This document shows positions 32,801-45,534 of a DNA stretch of 64,000 nt, one piece after another. How positions within the stretch are numbered: position 1 is the stretch's first letter; the number at the start of each line of letters is the position of its first letter. The position numbers and the translations under genes were made by a program. Under the pieces are notes generated by a model. That model did no database searches and was not told the DNA's origin. It was given only the letters and a program-made list of their open reading frames with translations. Origin of the DNA: Limnanthes douglasii subsp. nivea. Its lineage: Eukaryota; Streptophyta; Magnoliopsida; Brassicales; Limnanthaceae. The stretch lies in NCBI GenBank assembly GCA_036936605.1, contig JAUPFV010000001.1:168664643-168728642 (forward strand), in the 5' to 3' direction.

Positions 32801-33159
32801 ATTATCTTCATCAAAATAATAAAATGAACATCTCTCTTACCATACAGATGAGTAGACATTCCTCATTCGATCTCAATGGCTAAGCGTACTACATGCATTT
32901 TTCTAGAACTATTGGTATTTCCATTCATAGTGTTTCCTCTGAAGATTGCCAATGACTCAATATATTCATAGACTTCAAACTCGGACTTGTTTTACTCGCT
33001 CATCCAGTGCCATCAAAATCAGCCGATCCGGGTCTATATCTAAATATTCTGATGCGGCATCAAAATCATATATCTTTGACTCTACAGTTATTAAATTTTA
33101 TGCCTGTGTATTTGGATTTGTTACTTGTGAAGTCGATGCAACATGAGCTTTTGATGCAT

Positions 33160-34758
33160 TGCTCTACCCTTTCAATTTGGCCAGGAACTTTCCATTCTCA
33201 ATTAGAGTATGCACCTCTTTTTTAAAAGCAATACATTATGCAATATCATGTTCGATGTCATTATGATACTTACAAAACCTGTTATATCTCTCTTCCCTTG
33301 GCCTGTTTACCGGCGTGGGCTTCTTGAAACTCACGTATCCCTTTTCTTTTTCATAGATTGTAGCAACATTTCAGTTAAATCGGCATAGTATTCCGCCCTT
33401 ATCCACTGATTGGGCCTCGGTCTATGAAACTGGTTCCATGTTGCTTGAGTTGAATACCCTCTAGTTTGATGAAGTAAATTGTTGTTGTTCCTCGGACGTA
33501 TTGGTTGGGTTGAGTTCGAAGACTTCTCTTGATTGTTTGGCACCTGTCCTGAGCTCTTTTGACTAGTCCCAACTACTCCTTGAACTCTAGTTGATTCTTG
33601 TACCTTAATTTGTTCCTCGATCTGTTCCATCAGTACTCCAAAAGTCAAAGCTCTTTGCTTTGTTGTTTCATTCGCTAGATCTTATGGTAACAATCCTTGT
33701 TAAAATGTTGCATTACTACCACATCCTCACAATTATCCAAAACAGCTTTGGTTAACACAAATCACTTAGTATAGGCCTTCATCTTTTGTCTTATTGCTTG
33801 TTTACATTGTATTATCGTATCTCGATTTTCCCGCATCTCTTTGCTTCCCACACATTGTCTTCAAAAAGCTGTATAAAAATCCTTGAAATTGGAAATAGAC
33901 CCTCTGGTAATCTCGTTGTACCACTTCAAGGTTGTACCTTTGAAGGTTTGGGAGAAATCTCTACACACCAACTTATCATCGTCCTCAAAATTCATCATGT
34001 AATTTTAAACTATTAGATGTGGTCATTAGGGTCTTGCAACCCATCAAATTTTTGAACCTTTGAGATATCAAACTGCTTCAGAAAAGAGATGGATCTTATC
34101 TCACTTGTCAAAGGATAATTTCTCCAGTCAACCCCTTGAACATATTTATCATCATTTCTCGTTCCTATAACAGCATATAAATTTCAATAATCCATTTCGT
34201 TGTACTTATTCGATGTGTTCTCTTCACACCATTCAACTTCCCTTAAGCATCGTGGTACACTTTCGTTCCTTGTTTTATATTCTTTTCGTGATTTTCGAGG
34301 TCAGCCTTTTTCTTCTTTCGAAGATCTTCGGTACCTCTTAAACTCAAATCGTGAACTTTACATCTCATAGTCACTAGATGTAACATACCTCTGTTTGTCT
34401 TTTCCCCTTTTTTGAAGTGTTATGCTCTTTAAAATATTGAAACTGTTCTTTTACAACTCATCTCGAACTCCACGAGCTGTATAAGATTGATCAGATTAGT
34501 TGTCAGTGTCATTCTTGTCATCCACCTGTCTCACCTCTGATCTCAATCTAGCTGATTGAATACCTTTTTTCTATCGTCATACTTCTCATTCAGAGCTGTG
34601 ATTTTATCCAATAGTTGATTCATTCGTATTTCAATGTTTGCTTGAGTTTTTCGAGCTGGAACAAACTCATCTTGTATATCATCCCATCCTTCCAAATCAA
34701 CCTTTAGCATTTCAACTACTTTTCGAACCAGATGATCACTTTCATATCTCGGATCCAT
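33160..34758 (-). pseudogene. Gypsy-3 gag
   Basis: The N-terminal open part (34758-34543) starts MDPRYESDHLVRK and is coiled-coil-like. The capsid-like domain is readable in broken frames at about 34110-33660 (SFLKQFDISKVQKFDG, LKWYNEI). A Gln/Asn-rich linker (33648-33331) follows, then a zinc-knuckle-like motif near 33290-33220 (CKYHNDIEHD and a final Cys after a stop). The layout matches Gypsy-1 gag. Confidence 0.8.
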
Positions 34759-34856
34759 TACTGAATAAAACAGCTTTCAAAGATTGAACCAGAACATTCA
34801 AAACGTAATATGAAAATAAATCGAATACGAACAAGCAATGCACCAATCAAAATCGT

Positions 34857-34874
34857 CCCTAGTGAAATCGCCAA
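34857..34874 (-). other. Gypsy-3 primer-binding site
   Basis: On the minus strand TTGGCGATTTCACTAGGG lies directly after the LTR end. This resembles the TGGCGACTCCACTGGGGA primer sites of plant Gypsy elements and differs from that of Gypsy-1. Confidence 0.65.
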
Positions 34875-34876
34875 TT

Positions 34877-35196
34877 TGATGTGGATTTAATATGGTTCGT
34901 AGAGAAAGGTCAAAAGAATTAAAGAGAAGTAGAGAGAAGTAGTTTCTAGAGAGAGAATATCAAGAAGTGAAAATAGTTTAATCTCAAAACTCAGAATCTT
35001 TTACTCAGTTCAGCCTCGACCTTTATATATAGACGCAAGGACTTAAGTATAACAAAAGCTGTTACACAAAGGCTCTACTTGCATATTAGTCATTTACCTA
35101 TACACAAAGCTCCAAATCTATCCCACAACTATACAATTTATCATACAAGGTTTCATTCATTTACATTTTGACCCCTAATATTTTATTTCCTTATCC
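34877..35196 (-). repeat. Gypsy-3 5' LTR
   Basis: Pairs with 25596-25909. The two LTRs differ at clearly more sites than those of Gypsy-1 and have several indels. TATATATAAAG on the minus strand (35022-35032) is the likely promoter TATA box. Its outermost base is C where the other copy has A, so it no longer closes perfectly. Confidence 0.92.
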
Positions 35197-35309
35197 CAAC
35201 TAATGTTGGAACCTTTTAATTGTGATACCTAAAATATGCGAATAAAAAAAGCAAAATAATAAAAGAATTATAAAAGGTAAAATGACTCATAACATTCAAG
35301 TGGTTCGGG

Positions 35310-35356
35310 CACCTCATTGAAACCTCTTCGTGCCACCATGGTAGGAAAAAGTGCCA
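35310..35356 (-). other. Conserved noncoding block after pol (Gypsy-4 copy)
   Basis: On the minus strand GGCACTTTTTCCTACC, ATGGTGGCACGA and GGTTTCAATGAGGTG. It keeps the order and spacing of the Gypsy-1 block. Confidence 0.72.
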
Positions 35357-35419
35357 TCAAATATTTACAAAAGAAAATTAAAAGAAATAAAAAGTTTTTT
35401 CTTAAAAATTATTGTCAAT

Positions 35420-35982
35420 ATAGCCTTAAGTTTTCAATATTCCATGGATGCCGAAAAGTATTGTCTTCTCAATCTTCTAATCGATAAGTTCCATGTTTAA
35501 TTCTTTCAATAACAAAATAAGACCCTTCCAAATTTCATAACTCTATCCCCCACTTTGAGTTCTCTTATTCTGACCCGAGACATGTACTTGCTTCTCATTA
35601 CGGTGTGATAGTGAAGAAATCTTAGATGCGCTCTTGTTCTCTTTTATTCAATCAAATCTAACTCAGATTTTTTGGCTATATCATTATCCTCCTAGGAATG
35701 CTTCTTCGATGATGGATCTATTGGCTAGCCTGTTATTATGGGGGTGCTTCTTTGGTGGTTAAGTATCTTCCTTAACCCTGCCAAGGTTGTCTCGTACTAT
35801 GCTTCGTTATTTGATGCTTTAAAACCAAAATGTATTGTGTGATACACCAAATCTCCAAAGGAAGATACTATATAAACATATGCACCAAAACATGGAACGC
35901 TTGAGCACTCAATAGTGCAAATTATCCATTCAGTCAGAGGTTTATCAATATGTGGCCCCTGCTTTGGTCGTCCAGAATGCAA
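35420..35982 (-). pseudogene. Gypsy-4 second RNase H start joined to integrase end
   Basis: 35982-35800 holds the beginning of the second RNase H, ending with HFGFKASNNEA. Immediately after, the integrase C-terminal part appears in broken frames (35700-35430). The rest of the RNase H and the whole integrase core, about 900 bases in Gypsy-1, are missing, so an internal deletion near 35800 removed them. Confidence 0.65.
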
Positions 35983-37300
35983 TTAAACTAGAAAATCTGC
36001 CAAAGCTTGCACCTTAATCATTGTTCGATGAGAAAAATCAATATCATAATGCCTCAACTCCACTGACCACTTAGTTATCCGAGCCGAATCGTCTGGTTTA
36101 TGCACCAAATATTTTAGTGGAAAGGAAGTTCGAACAGTATTTGAATGGGCTTGTAAATATGGCCTCGTATTATGAGCTGTAATTACTAGATCCAAAGCTA
36201 ACTTTTCCAGCTCTAAGTATATTTTTCATCATCTAGCAAACTTTTACTGATATGAAAAATATGGCGCGAATAACCTTCAACTTTTCTAACCAAGACGATA
36301 TTTACTGCATAATTTGACACTACCAAGTAGACATACAATCTTTCTCTCGTTGTTAGATTGTTTAATGTATCCGGAGAAGATAGATGTTCTTTAATTTTTA
36401 CGAAGGCTTTGTCACGTTAAGAAGTCCAATCGAATTCCGTTGTATTTCTTAAAACCTGGAAAAAAGCGCACACTTATCTGAAAACTTTGATGTAAATCGG
36501 TTCAAAATAGTTAATCTTCTAGTAAGAATTTTCAGTTCTTTGATGGACCTCAGAGAAGTTATAGAAATTAACAAATTAAATTGTAATGGATCGGTTTCAA
36601 TACATTTTCCCTGACAATATACCCCCAATTATTATCTAGACCGCGCCCCAAATATACAGTTTTCTAGGTTCAATTTTAAATTGATGATTTTAGATTAGAA
36701 AAGGTTTCTTTCAGATCGAAGAAATGAGCCTCATCCCTCATACTCTTTATCAACATATCATCAATGCAAACCTCAATTTTTCTTACAATCTGACTAGCGA
36801 AAGCTTTATTTACAAAACGTTGATAAATGACCTCATCATTCTTCTAACCAAATGACGTACGTTTGTAGTAATGAGGGGCCATATCTGTTATGAACTTAAT
36901 GTTTGTCTTGGTCCCTCATATCCATCAATGAACGATAATAACTTATTACTAGAAATTGACTCTATCAGTTAGTCAATTCTAAGGACACTGAATGGATCAT
37001 TCGGACAAGTCCGGTTTACATCAGTAAAGTCAACATACATACACCACTTCCCATTTGTTTTCACGAGTATCGGGTTTGCTATCCATAAAGAGTATTAAGA
37101 TTCTCGTATATGGCCTACTTTTGTTAATCGATCCACCGCTACAGCAATGGCTTCAAATTGTTTAGCAAAAAAGTTCTTCATTTTTTGTATAATAGGGCAT
37201 ACATTGGATCATATTTCTAATTTATGACAAATAATGCTTGTATGGACCTCGTTACGTCCTCAGTACACCAGGTAGACATGCGCTATTTTTTAGATAAAAA
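35983..37300 (-). pseudogene. Gypsy-4 reverse transcriptase and RNase H
   Basis: RT is readable with frame changes: VDRLTKVGHIRES (near 37110), NGKWCMYVDFTDVNRTCPND (37055-36995), then the catalytic CIDDMLIKSMRDEAHF near 36755-36715, with both Asp kept. RNase H end (36195-35983): PYLQAHSNTVRTSFPLK and QALADFLV, which match Gypsy-1 almost word for word. Many stops; inactive. Confidence 0.8.
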
Positions 37301-37639
37301 AGATAATAAATGTCCCCTTACACTGGTGGAAACTCGGTTGGAATTCCTAGTATGTTCCATTCAAAAAAGTATATAGCTCAATATCTTCATCGGGTATTAC
37401 CGAATTGGGAGTCTCCCTCGGATCATCTACAATGTCTGATTCTAAATTGCACTAAGGTAATTTCAATTTTTTTTGGTTTCCATATTCTAGAGGGTCTTAG
37501 GAGCCAATGCACTAGCATAACACTCTCTAGCCACTCTTTGGCTACTGCAAATAACAGAACCCTAACCACCAACATCATATTTTAAACACTAATGGACTAC
37601 GGAGGCAGTATTTTGCATTCTGGATAACCAAGGTCAAAA

Positions 37640-38000
37640 CAAAATACCATTGTACAAAATCAAGCCATCCACGACTATGTAAAGTACCCTTATTGTCTCT
37701 TTAAAGGGTCTTTTTGCGAGTTGAGCATCTCATTTGAATTCCCCAATTATATTTACAGTAATCTCAATGAACTCCATTATCGTTCTATTTGACCGAAGTA
37801 TAACGAGAGATTTTGTTTTTCATTTTTTTTAGGTAGACATGAATAAAATGTTTGCGGAACTACCTATGTCAATGAGAATCCTTTGGATTTCAGTCCCCTC
37901 AGTTATCACTCTGATTTCCACAATATCCTCGTGTAGACTAGCAATATTTTTTTAGATCATCACCTTCAAACAAAAAAATGGCGTTGGATCTTGGTAAAGA
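37640..38000 (-). pseudogene. Gypsy-4 protease
   Basis: The active-site region reads IQRILIDIGSSANILFMST, so the DTG Thr is replaced by Ile. The remainder to 37640 is broken by stops. Confidence 0.7.
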
Positions 38001-38199
38001 TGGGCAAGAAGTTTTCGTTCTAGCTGGGTTGTAAAACACACAATCTGCTTATTTCATGAGTAACTTGAAGGCCCTCATACTATATCCCCACAAAAAATAG
38101 TTAACATCTCAACAAAATCATCATAAGGTCCAATTATAACCATACTATTTCTATTGCCTGTGTTCAGACTATAGCTTGACCAACAAGTGGAGCTTGGGA

Positions 38200-39050
38200 T
38201 CGACATCCCGACAATGCTTAGACTAATGTAGTCAGTTTCTATTTTCTATTATAGTTTGGATCTCTTACTTCAATGAAATATAATCCTTTCTATCATGGCC
38301 CACATTATTGTGATACTTACAACGGTAGGTATTTCGATTCTCTTACAGCTCTACAAAAGGACCAGGGCTGACCATTGATTCCTCCAATATCTATACTTTT
38401 AACCTTGTGGGTGTTGGTTTACCCTTGGTCGAGGTAGATTCCAATTAGTGTCCTTCAAACGAGAATTGGTGACTCTTTGGTATGTTGTTGTTGAGATCGT
38501 GATGCGGTATTTTGTGGAAACTGCCTCTATAGAAGGGACAATTTTAATCTCTTCATATATTTTAAATTAATCTATTTCTCTACGTGTACCAACAAAACCC
38601 CAAAGGACATTGGGTTTTTTTGGGTGATATTATCAGTTAATTCTCCCGGAAGATGCACCATCGTTGTCGTAATTCATCATAAATTTATTGAAGTTTTCGA
38701 TGTGGTTATTATGATCTTTACTCACGTTAAATTTTTCTATCTTAAATATATCCAACCACATGGATAAATGTTCAGAGAAAATCCATGTACATAGAGGAGA
38801 CTTCCTCTAACTATGTTCCTGACTAAATTGATGACCCTCATTGACTATCGCATAAAGTTTATGTTCGGATTGTATGGCAAACTGATCATTTACTCGGTAA
38901 TCAAAATTTTGTTTCCTGAACCTCCTATATTGCCTCACTTTCTGCTTTTTCTTTATCTCTTTGGTGTCCTCGTTTATCCAATGAAGTATGTTTTTTCCTC
39001 GACCTTTAATATCGATTGGAATGTTTCTTTGAATAATGCTTATCACAATG
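38200..39050 (-). pseudogene. Gypsy-4 gag remains
   Basis: Assigned by position upstream of protease and by scattered gag-like segments. One 79-codon open stretch (39046-38807) starts MISIIQRNIPIDIKGRG and has no clear domain. Low certainty on limits. Confidence 0.45.
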
Positions 39051-40799
39051 ACTTCTTATCTTGTTACGAAGATGATCATTATTCGGAGATGATAAAGACT
39101 CTTTGGACTTAAACACAGAGTGTTTGTTAGATTCTGAAGAAATATATCAATTTGTAGTCTTACGCTCCTTTATCACAATGACTGGTGGATTTTTCATGAT
39201 CGGACTCTTTAATATTTTTCTGGAGTCTTCTAACTATCTATGTCCATAACTCCTTTATCGGAGCCCCGTTTTCCTTTGATTTATTGGAGCTCCGATCGTA
39301 TTTTACTATGGGGGGTTATTACTAATTATTTTTGGGATCTTAATGCCTCGAACTCCCCTTCCAACTGTCACCCTCTTCTTCCATGAATAGTCATTCCTAT
39401 TTTTCACCAGCTATATGCGGTATTTGACCAGACCTCTCTCCAATCATGACTCCTTCGGTCATCTAGGCAGGATCCACCTACATTTCAAAGTTCAATTTTC
39501 AGTATATTCTGAAGATAAATTCAGATACCTAAGGTTTTGGATGTGGTTATCCGGGTACTTTATAGGCTTCTGTTGTGGTCGGTACTAATGATGTCAGAGA
39601 ATTTTGGAGGGTATCTAGGTAATAAAGAAGTAAATAATTAATTTTTGGATGAGTGGTAGATAGATAATTGAACTGTTTGGATATATTTTTGAGAGAGATG
39701 CTCTGACAAGTTAGGTAAGTAGTAATTTTTTTTAAGATTTCATTAGATGCTCAAGGCATAATTATAGCAAAATTAGCCCAATGGGCCTACTGGGCTTATA
39801 TGTTCCATGGATGAATTTTGGTAACCCAAACCAATGTATACCCAAAACCCATTATGTTTAAATACCTCTGATTATTACAAATTATTACATCGGCATAAAT
39901 GTAATAAACTTTGGTTCAACAACCTATTTATCTCATTTGTCCTTCGGATAATTTGGTCCTCATCGGCTACAACCTCGTTTTCTACATTGTTTACAATTTC
40001 ACTCTTCTTTCGAGATTTATAAATCGCAATTACACTCGACTGAAAATATCTTATGTTAATACTCCTATAATTTTGTTTCTTTAGAACATTCTTTCACGTT
40101 TGCATATATCAATATTTTAACTATATTTTCACATTCAAGAGTTTAGTGGAGAATAATATTTCTTACTAAAACATTATGAACTACATATTGAACATACGAT
40201 ATTTAGGTATACTTATGTTTTTTCTTAAAATTTTCCAAATCTGAATTCTAATATCGATGATATCATCTTTTCATTCCTCCTTGCACGGTTTCCTCCATAA
40301 CATGGATTCTTGATATTTTATTTATGACTGCACTTGTTTCCACTTTCATGATGATTTTTTTTATTATTTAAAAATAGAGATACGGAGACAGCACTTATAT
40401 CAACGTAGTAGCACAACTCTTGATGGAGAATTGCTTAAAATACGTCGAAGATGATGGAAGCCTACAACAACCTCATCTATTTTTTGTTTGGATCAAGTTC
40501 CCGAGATAGTAAATTAATTTACTACTCTCGCTAGCTGAAGGAAGCTTCCAATCCATCTATCTCATTAAGAAAAAATACACTTAAATTTAAGAGTAAGGTT
40601 AAGTTTTTAAATTCTTAACTAACTACTTTTTATGTATGAAAGCTAATTTTTGTTTTTATTTTTGTTTTCTTATATTTGTATATTATCATTAGTGGTCCGA
40701 CTATGCTGCATCAGTCTTGTGTTAAGTGTGGAAATTATGTCTTTGATCGCCTGTCATTTCTGGAAGGTTGCGGACCCATTTTAAGAAGGCTCAGAGTTG
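39051..40799. other. No supported gene
   Basis: AT-rich sequence between Gypsy-4 gag and Gypsy-5. Short palindromic GCCCAATGGGC occurs near 39777. It might include decayed LTRs of either element, but I found no pair. Confidence 0.5.
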
Positions 40800-41480
40800 A
40801 GACCTACTCTTCAATGTAAGATCGACATTGAGATGCAAATAAAGGTTAAGCTTGAAAACCGCTTGAAAATGAATTTTGTTTGAAGTCTGAGTTACGGATA
40901 AAGACTAAAAAGGAAGTTCGATTAAATGATAAAATAAATAATAAATCATTATGTTTCAAGTCGGTAGTGCATGCATTCATGTGTATGAGACAATATATGC
41001 TAGTTGTACGTTTGGTAATTTTGTGAGGAATAATATTTCCACTCAAGAATATGCTTTCTGTATGTAAAGACAAATTAAATGTATTTAAGAATGAGTTATG
41101 ATTTTTTGGAATATCTTTAGTCTCATATGGATAAATATCTTATTGATGTTAGGTATGTAGCTGAAGTAGAAAAGTCAGAGTTATAGAAGCAGCTGGATGT
41201 ATTGGTAACAAAAGAATGGTTGGAAATGACCAAAACAATGATACTACCAGTCACTAAGAAATTATCAAAGGCTCCCGTGTAGCTGTGTTAGAAGCTAATT
41301 TGAGGTTGGCTGGTTCTTTTCTTGAGGAATATCCCGGAGTAAACTTGTATCACTTCTGGTAGTACTTTCCTAAAATATATTCTCCCAATAGTTTGGAATG
41401 AAGTGATCGATCTTCTAACTCTCGTCCTTTATCAGGGTATAGTAAATGAGGTCTTTATATTTGTGATCTGATTGAGGAGG
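40800..41480 (+). pseudogene. Gypsy-5 antisense gene remnant (tentative)
   Basis: Plus-strand sequence with Lys/Glu-rich and heptad-like stretches in broken frames, including a LRLAGSFLEEYPGVNLYHFW-like segment. In Gypsy-4 a comparable FHKAFPYLNLISLSGWFQKK segment lies in the antisense gene tail. It sits downstream of, and opposite to, the Gypsy-5 integrase. Support is by position and similarity only. Confidence 0.4.
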
Positions 41481-41697
41481 TTGATAATAAACATTATATG
41501 AGTCTTAAATGATTTGGAGGAAGGTAGTTATTCCAATTAATGTTGGAACAAATCCTTGAGGTGAAGATGTTGTTTTCCAATTGAAGGTGTAATTCATGTG
41601 TTGAAAATGTTTAGCCTTAAAGTATTTGAGTTGTATTCTTTTATAATATTGAAAGCATTTATTAACCCAAACTCTTGTATTTTTCATGAAATTATTG

Positions 41698-41699
<2 letters not shown>

Positions 41700-41757
<58 letters not shown>
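41700..41757. repeat. (TA)n microsatellite
   Basis: About 58 bases of uninterrupted TA. Further TA runs lie at 43275-43316 and 45385-45408. Confidence 0.98.
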
Positions 41758-41759
<2 letters not shown>

Positions 41760-42208
41760 ATGATTCTTTTTGTGCTTTTGTTCAATTATTATGTTTGTAC
41801 GAACTTTGTTTTTCATTTTTAAGTGATCTATTTCAATAGACCAACACTTATTTGTAACACTGGCGTTCATTGCTTGGATCATTTCCAAAATTATTCGAGC
41901 AGTTGAAGGGCGCATGCCTCCTTTTAGGGTTTTTCCCATTTTAAAAAAAGTTGAAGCTTACTTAGTGTCTCAATACTAATTTTCTAATTTTCTCGGACTT
42001 ATTTTTATTTTATTTTGAAAGACTTTATGAAGTCTTTAGTGTTCCTGTTGGAAATACCATTTTATTGGCATGTTGGCTTCTGACACTTATTTGCGTACTT
42101 CTACTTAGAAGCTAAATTAAACTTGATATATGTGAAAATAATCATTTTATTAATGTTGAATGTTGTTTATTACATGTTGTAAACCTGTTTATTAAGCTAT
42201 GTGGATAT

Positions 42209-42247
42209 ACTCTTTCCTACCTCGATGGAGCGAGAAGGTCTTAAGGA
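42209..42247 (+). other. Conserved post-pol block in inverted orientation (Gypsy-5)
   Basis: GGATATACTCTTTCCTACC, then GATGGAGCGAGAAGGTCTTAAGG on the plus strand. The same block is on the sense strand in the other three elements. Here the neighbouring integrase end is on the minus strand, so the block is reversed relative to pol. Confidence 0.6.
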
Positions 42248-42249
42248 CT

Positions 42250-43100
42250 ATGATATAATTTAAAATATTCTATGTTCCAAGAGTGACATATTCGATTTGC
42301 ACATGTATGCATTAATCTATAAGTTCATGGATTTACTTTGGTTTCTATCGTATATGCTCTTTCCAATTTGTTGTGAGTTGGTTGAGCTTATTTTCATTGG
42401 TATGGAAAAAAACTCTTCATATAATTTTATATCATGGTTCAAACCTCCTAGAGTGTACTTTATAGTTATACAGGTTTCTCATTAATTCTTTGTAATATCC
42501 ATAGGTGTGCTTTGTCTGTTTTTCTTCAATCACATGTAACTCGATACTTTTGGGATGTGTATTTTTTGTTTCATCATATGTTACGTTTCTGTGAGAATGC
42601 ATACATATTCCAGCTAGTAATGTTATTTTCATTCCATACATCATGATAAATAGTATTTCTTATGTTAATGATGTACGTGTAGTTCTTTATCACCATAAGA
42701 CTTCTTATAGGAATTCCTGCCAAGTTCTTGCAACTTCTTTCAACATTTATTGATACCATCTGTAATTTTATACTGGTTACCTCACCTGTCTGTTAGCTTG
42801 AGGATGGAAAGGGAAAGAGAAAAACAAAATTATTCCCTTTTGAGCTCATAACCTTGTGAGTTTGTCATTTTCAAATTAGATTACATTATCTTTTGCAATG
42901 ACCATTCGAATTTCACACGTGTATCATATGTTTACCTTTAGGGAACTAATGATTTTATTTTCCATGATGTTTACCAAGTGTTTTTCTTCTATCTATTTTT
43001 AGGAGTAATTTAAAATAATTAGTAAAAATTTAATTTATACTAGAGATCGTGGTCGGCCCTACAATATCCAAACCGTATCTCGAAAATGGGATTCCTCATA
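42250..43100 (-). pseudogene. Gypsy-5 integrase
   Basis: Core and end in broken frames. The first catalytic Asp lies in RFGYCRADH / YGLDIVGP-like sequence near 43060, and FHPQANRQVR-like sequence near 42800. The C-terminal part is open at 42644-42432 (MMYGMKITLLAGICMHSHR) and ends with WNIEYFKLYHS near 42255, matching WNIEHLKLYLE of Gypsy-1. The part above 42674 is duplicated at 44783-45210. Confidence 0.75.
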
Positions 43101-43273
43101 TATTTTTCATTAATATTGTTGGGACTTGTTTAGAGTTAGAGAACTATTGGTATGTATCACACTACTAGACCTTTTTCGTAACACCTTCCATTATTTTGGG
43201 CCATTAATATCCTTGGAGGAAGATTCTTCCCTAAGGTTCATTGTAGTCATAGTGAGCATTTCTTTACTCCTCG

Positions 43274-43319
<46 letters not shown>

Positions 43320-43429
43320 ATTCTCATGGTTGACGTTTGCTCACACTTCGGGAGAAGCCATAATGTTTTTATTTTATTAAACGCTTCATCGCATGTTGGA
43401 TTCCATTTGAACTTCCTGTTCTTTTCAAC

Positions 43430-44120
43430 ACTTTAAAACAAGTTAACATTTATACAAGGATCTTGACAAGAATCTATTTAGCGCAGCTAGTTTTCTACTC
43501 AGGATTTGTACTTTTTTTACATTTATTGGTGGATTCATCAATGCTAAGTTAGCAAGTTGTATGTGATTTGCTTTGATTCATGTTTTGTTAACCATGTAGC
43601 CAAATTATTCAATTCATCGGATGTTTCAGTTTAATTTACCGAGTTTTACAAAAGTTGCGATCAAGTCTGCTAGATGATCCCCATCATGAATACTAGTAAC
43701 CATCATGAATATTGGTAACCAACGTGTACTCAATATGCATGTTTCATCCCAACTTATGTGCAAAACAATCGTTAAATAGCCGCTCTAACGTTTTTCAATC
43801 CAAAGGGCATTAGTTTGTAACAGTGTAGTCCCCTTTATGTGATAAAAGTTGTATGCTCCTGACCATTTTTATGCATTTGTATTTGATTATAACCGGAAAA
43901 TTTATCCAAGAAGTATATCATTTTATTTTTTAATGTTGCATCTACCAGTTGGTGAATGCATGTGTCCGGGCATGACTTATTGAGGTATGAGAAGTTGATG
44001 CACATCTACTATTTTATTTTTATTTTGACAAGTACTGAATTGGTCCAAATTCGGTAATTAAAATCTTTTATATGTCCCCCTAACAGTTAGTCTATCTATT
44101 TCTTCAACAATTTCCTATTC
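43430..44120 (-). pseudogene. Gypsy-5 reverse transcriptase, copy 1
   Basis: The thumb is clear at about 43560-43440 (MNPPINVKKVQILSRKLAAL, then NRFLSRSLYK). The palm has the expected DGDHLADLIATFVKLGKLN segment near 43680; the preceding catalytic YVDD is changed to an IFMM-like reading. Fingers are decayed up to 44110. Many stops. Confidence 0.75.
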
Positions 44121-45534
44121 TTTCTATTGAGAGTATGAGCGCTATTACTTGAGCTATTATCCTTAAAATTTTCTAGATGGAGATAACTATTACCTTCATT
44201 TCTTTATTTTTTAGTTTCAATCACAACCTCACTACAAACCACTTTGACTTCGAGGGTCCAACAAGTCCTTTCGGATCGTCAAACCGACGTTGAACCTCTA
44301 GAAATCTAGATCATTTCACAAGTTATCCTCTTATTCAATATTTTCCAGCTCCAAAAGCTCGGCTTCGTGACTTTCGCGTATAAACTCAAGTTGGTCTTTT
44401 AAATTTTTTTTATCAAATTACTTAAAAATTTAAAGAAACTTTTCATGCATGTGTAGTTTTTGCAAGAGCTATGGCGTAGATATCCAACGACCTCTTCAAC
44501 CACATTAGCAACTTTCAAAACTGGTGCAAATTGTATAGTCACGATGAGAAACTCTTCGACCTAAAATCTTCATCTGTCGGCTCCCATATCTTTATCAAAA
44601 GAAATTTGAAGCATCAGTTCCTTAGACACCAACTAGTTAGGGCACATCGGATTGGAAAAAAATTTAAAGTGATAAAAATATAGGTACAAACGAATACCTT
44701 TATCAAAATATAGGTGAATAAATACTAATGTTAGGCCAATTCATTGGTTGGAGTCTCTCTTATTTTTTCGAGTTTAACTTTATACGTGTAGTTCTTTATC
44801 ACCATAAAGACTTCTTATAGGAATTCCTGCCAAGTTCTTGCAACTTCTTTCAACATTTATTGATACCATCTGTAATTTTATACTGGTTACCTCACCTGTC
44901 TGTTAGCTTGAGGATGGAAAGGGAAAGAGAAAAACAAAATTATTCCCTTTTGAGCTCATAACCTTGTGAGTTTGTCATTTTCAAATTAGATTACATTATC
45001 TTTTGCAATGACCATTCGAATTTCACACGTGTATCATATGTTTACCTTTAGGGAACTAATGATTTTATTTTCCATGATGTTTACCAAGTGTTTTTCTTCT
45101 ATCTATTTTTAGGAGTAATTTAAAATAATTAGTAAAAATTTAATTTATACTAGAGATCGTGGTCGGCCCTACAATATCCAAACCGTATCTCGAAAATGGG
45201 ATTCCTCATATATTTTTCATCAATATTGTTGGGACTTGTTTAGAGTTAGAGAACTATTGGTATGTATCACACTACTAGACCTTTTTCGTAACACCTTCCA
45301 TTATTTTGGGCCATTAATATCCTTGGAGGAAGATTCTTCCCTAAGGTTCATTGTAGTCATAGTGAGCATTTCTTTACTCCTCGTAATATATATATATATA
45401 TATATATAAAGATTCTCATGGTTGACGTTTGCTCACACTTCGGGAGAAGCCATAATGTTTTTATTTTATTAAACGCTTCATCGCATGTTGGATTCCATTT
45501 GAACTTCCTGTTCTTTTCAACACTTTAAAACAAG

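Larger units (their letters stand above)
25596..35196 (-). mobile_element. Gypsy-3, Tat-lineage LTR retrotransposon (RT palm deleted)
   Basis: Minus-strand element of 9.6 kb with LTRs at both ends and near-identical flanks (CAAAT at 25591-25595, CAACT at 35197-35201), consistent with a 5-bp target duplication with one later change. It carries gag, protease, RT thumb plus RNase H, second RNase H, integrase, the conserved noncoding block, a 35-bp array and an antisense gene on the plus strand. The LTR starts TGATAAGG as in Gypsy-1, with a similar polypurine tract, so the two are related families. Confidence 0.92.
35197..39050 (-). mobile_element. Gypsy-4, decayed Tat element, pol and gag part
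   Basis: The right half of the element that Gypsy-3 interrupted. From high to low coordinates on the minus strand: gag remains, protease, RT, RNase H, second RNase H, end of integrase, conserved block, then the broken array. LTRs were not identified. Confidence 0.75.

Noticed and set aside
41757..41939. Minus-strand frame of 60 codons (starts MGKTLKGGMRPSTARI)
   Set aside because: Looks fairly protein-like, but I recognise no family and it lies in a decayed element next to a TA run; too short to call.
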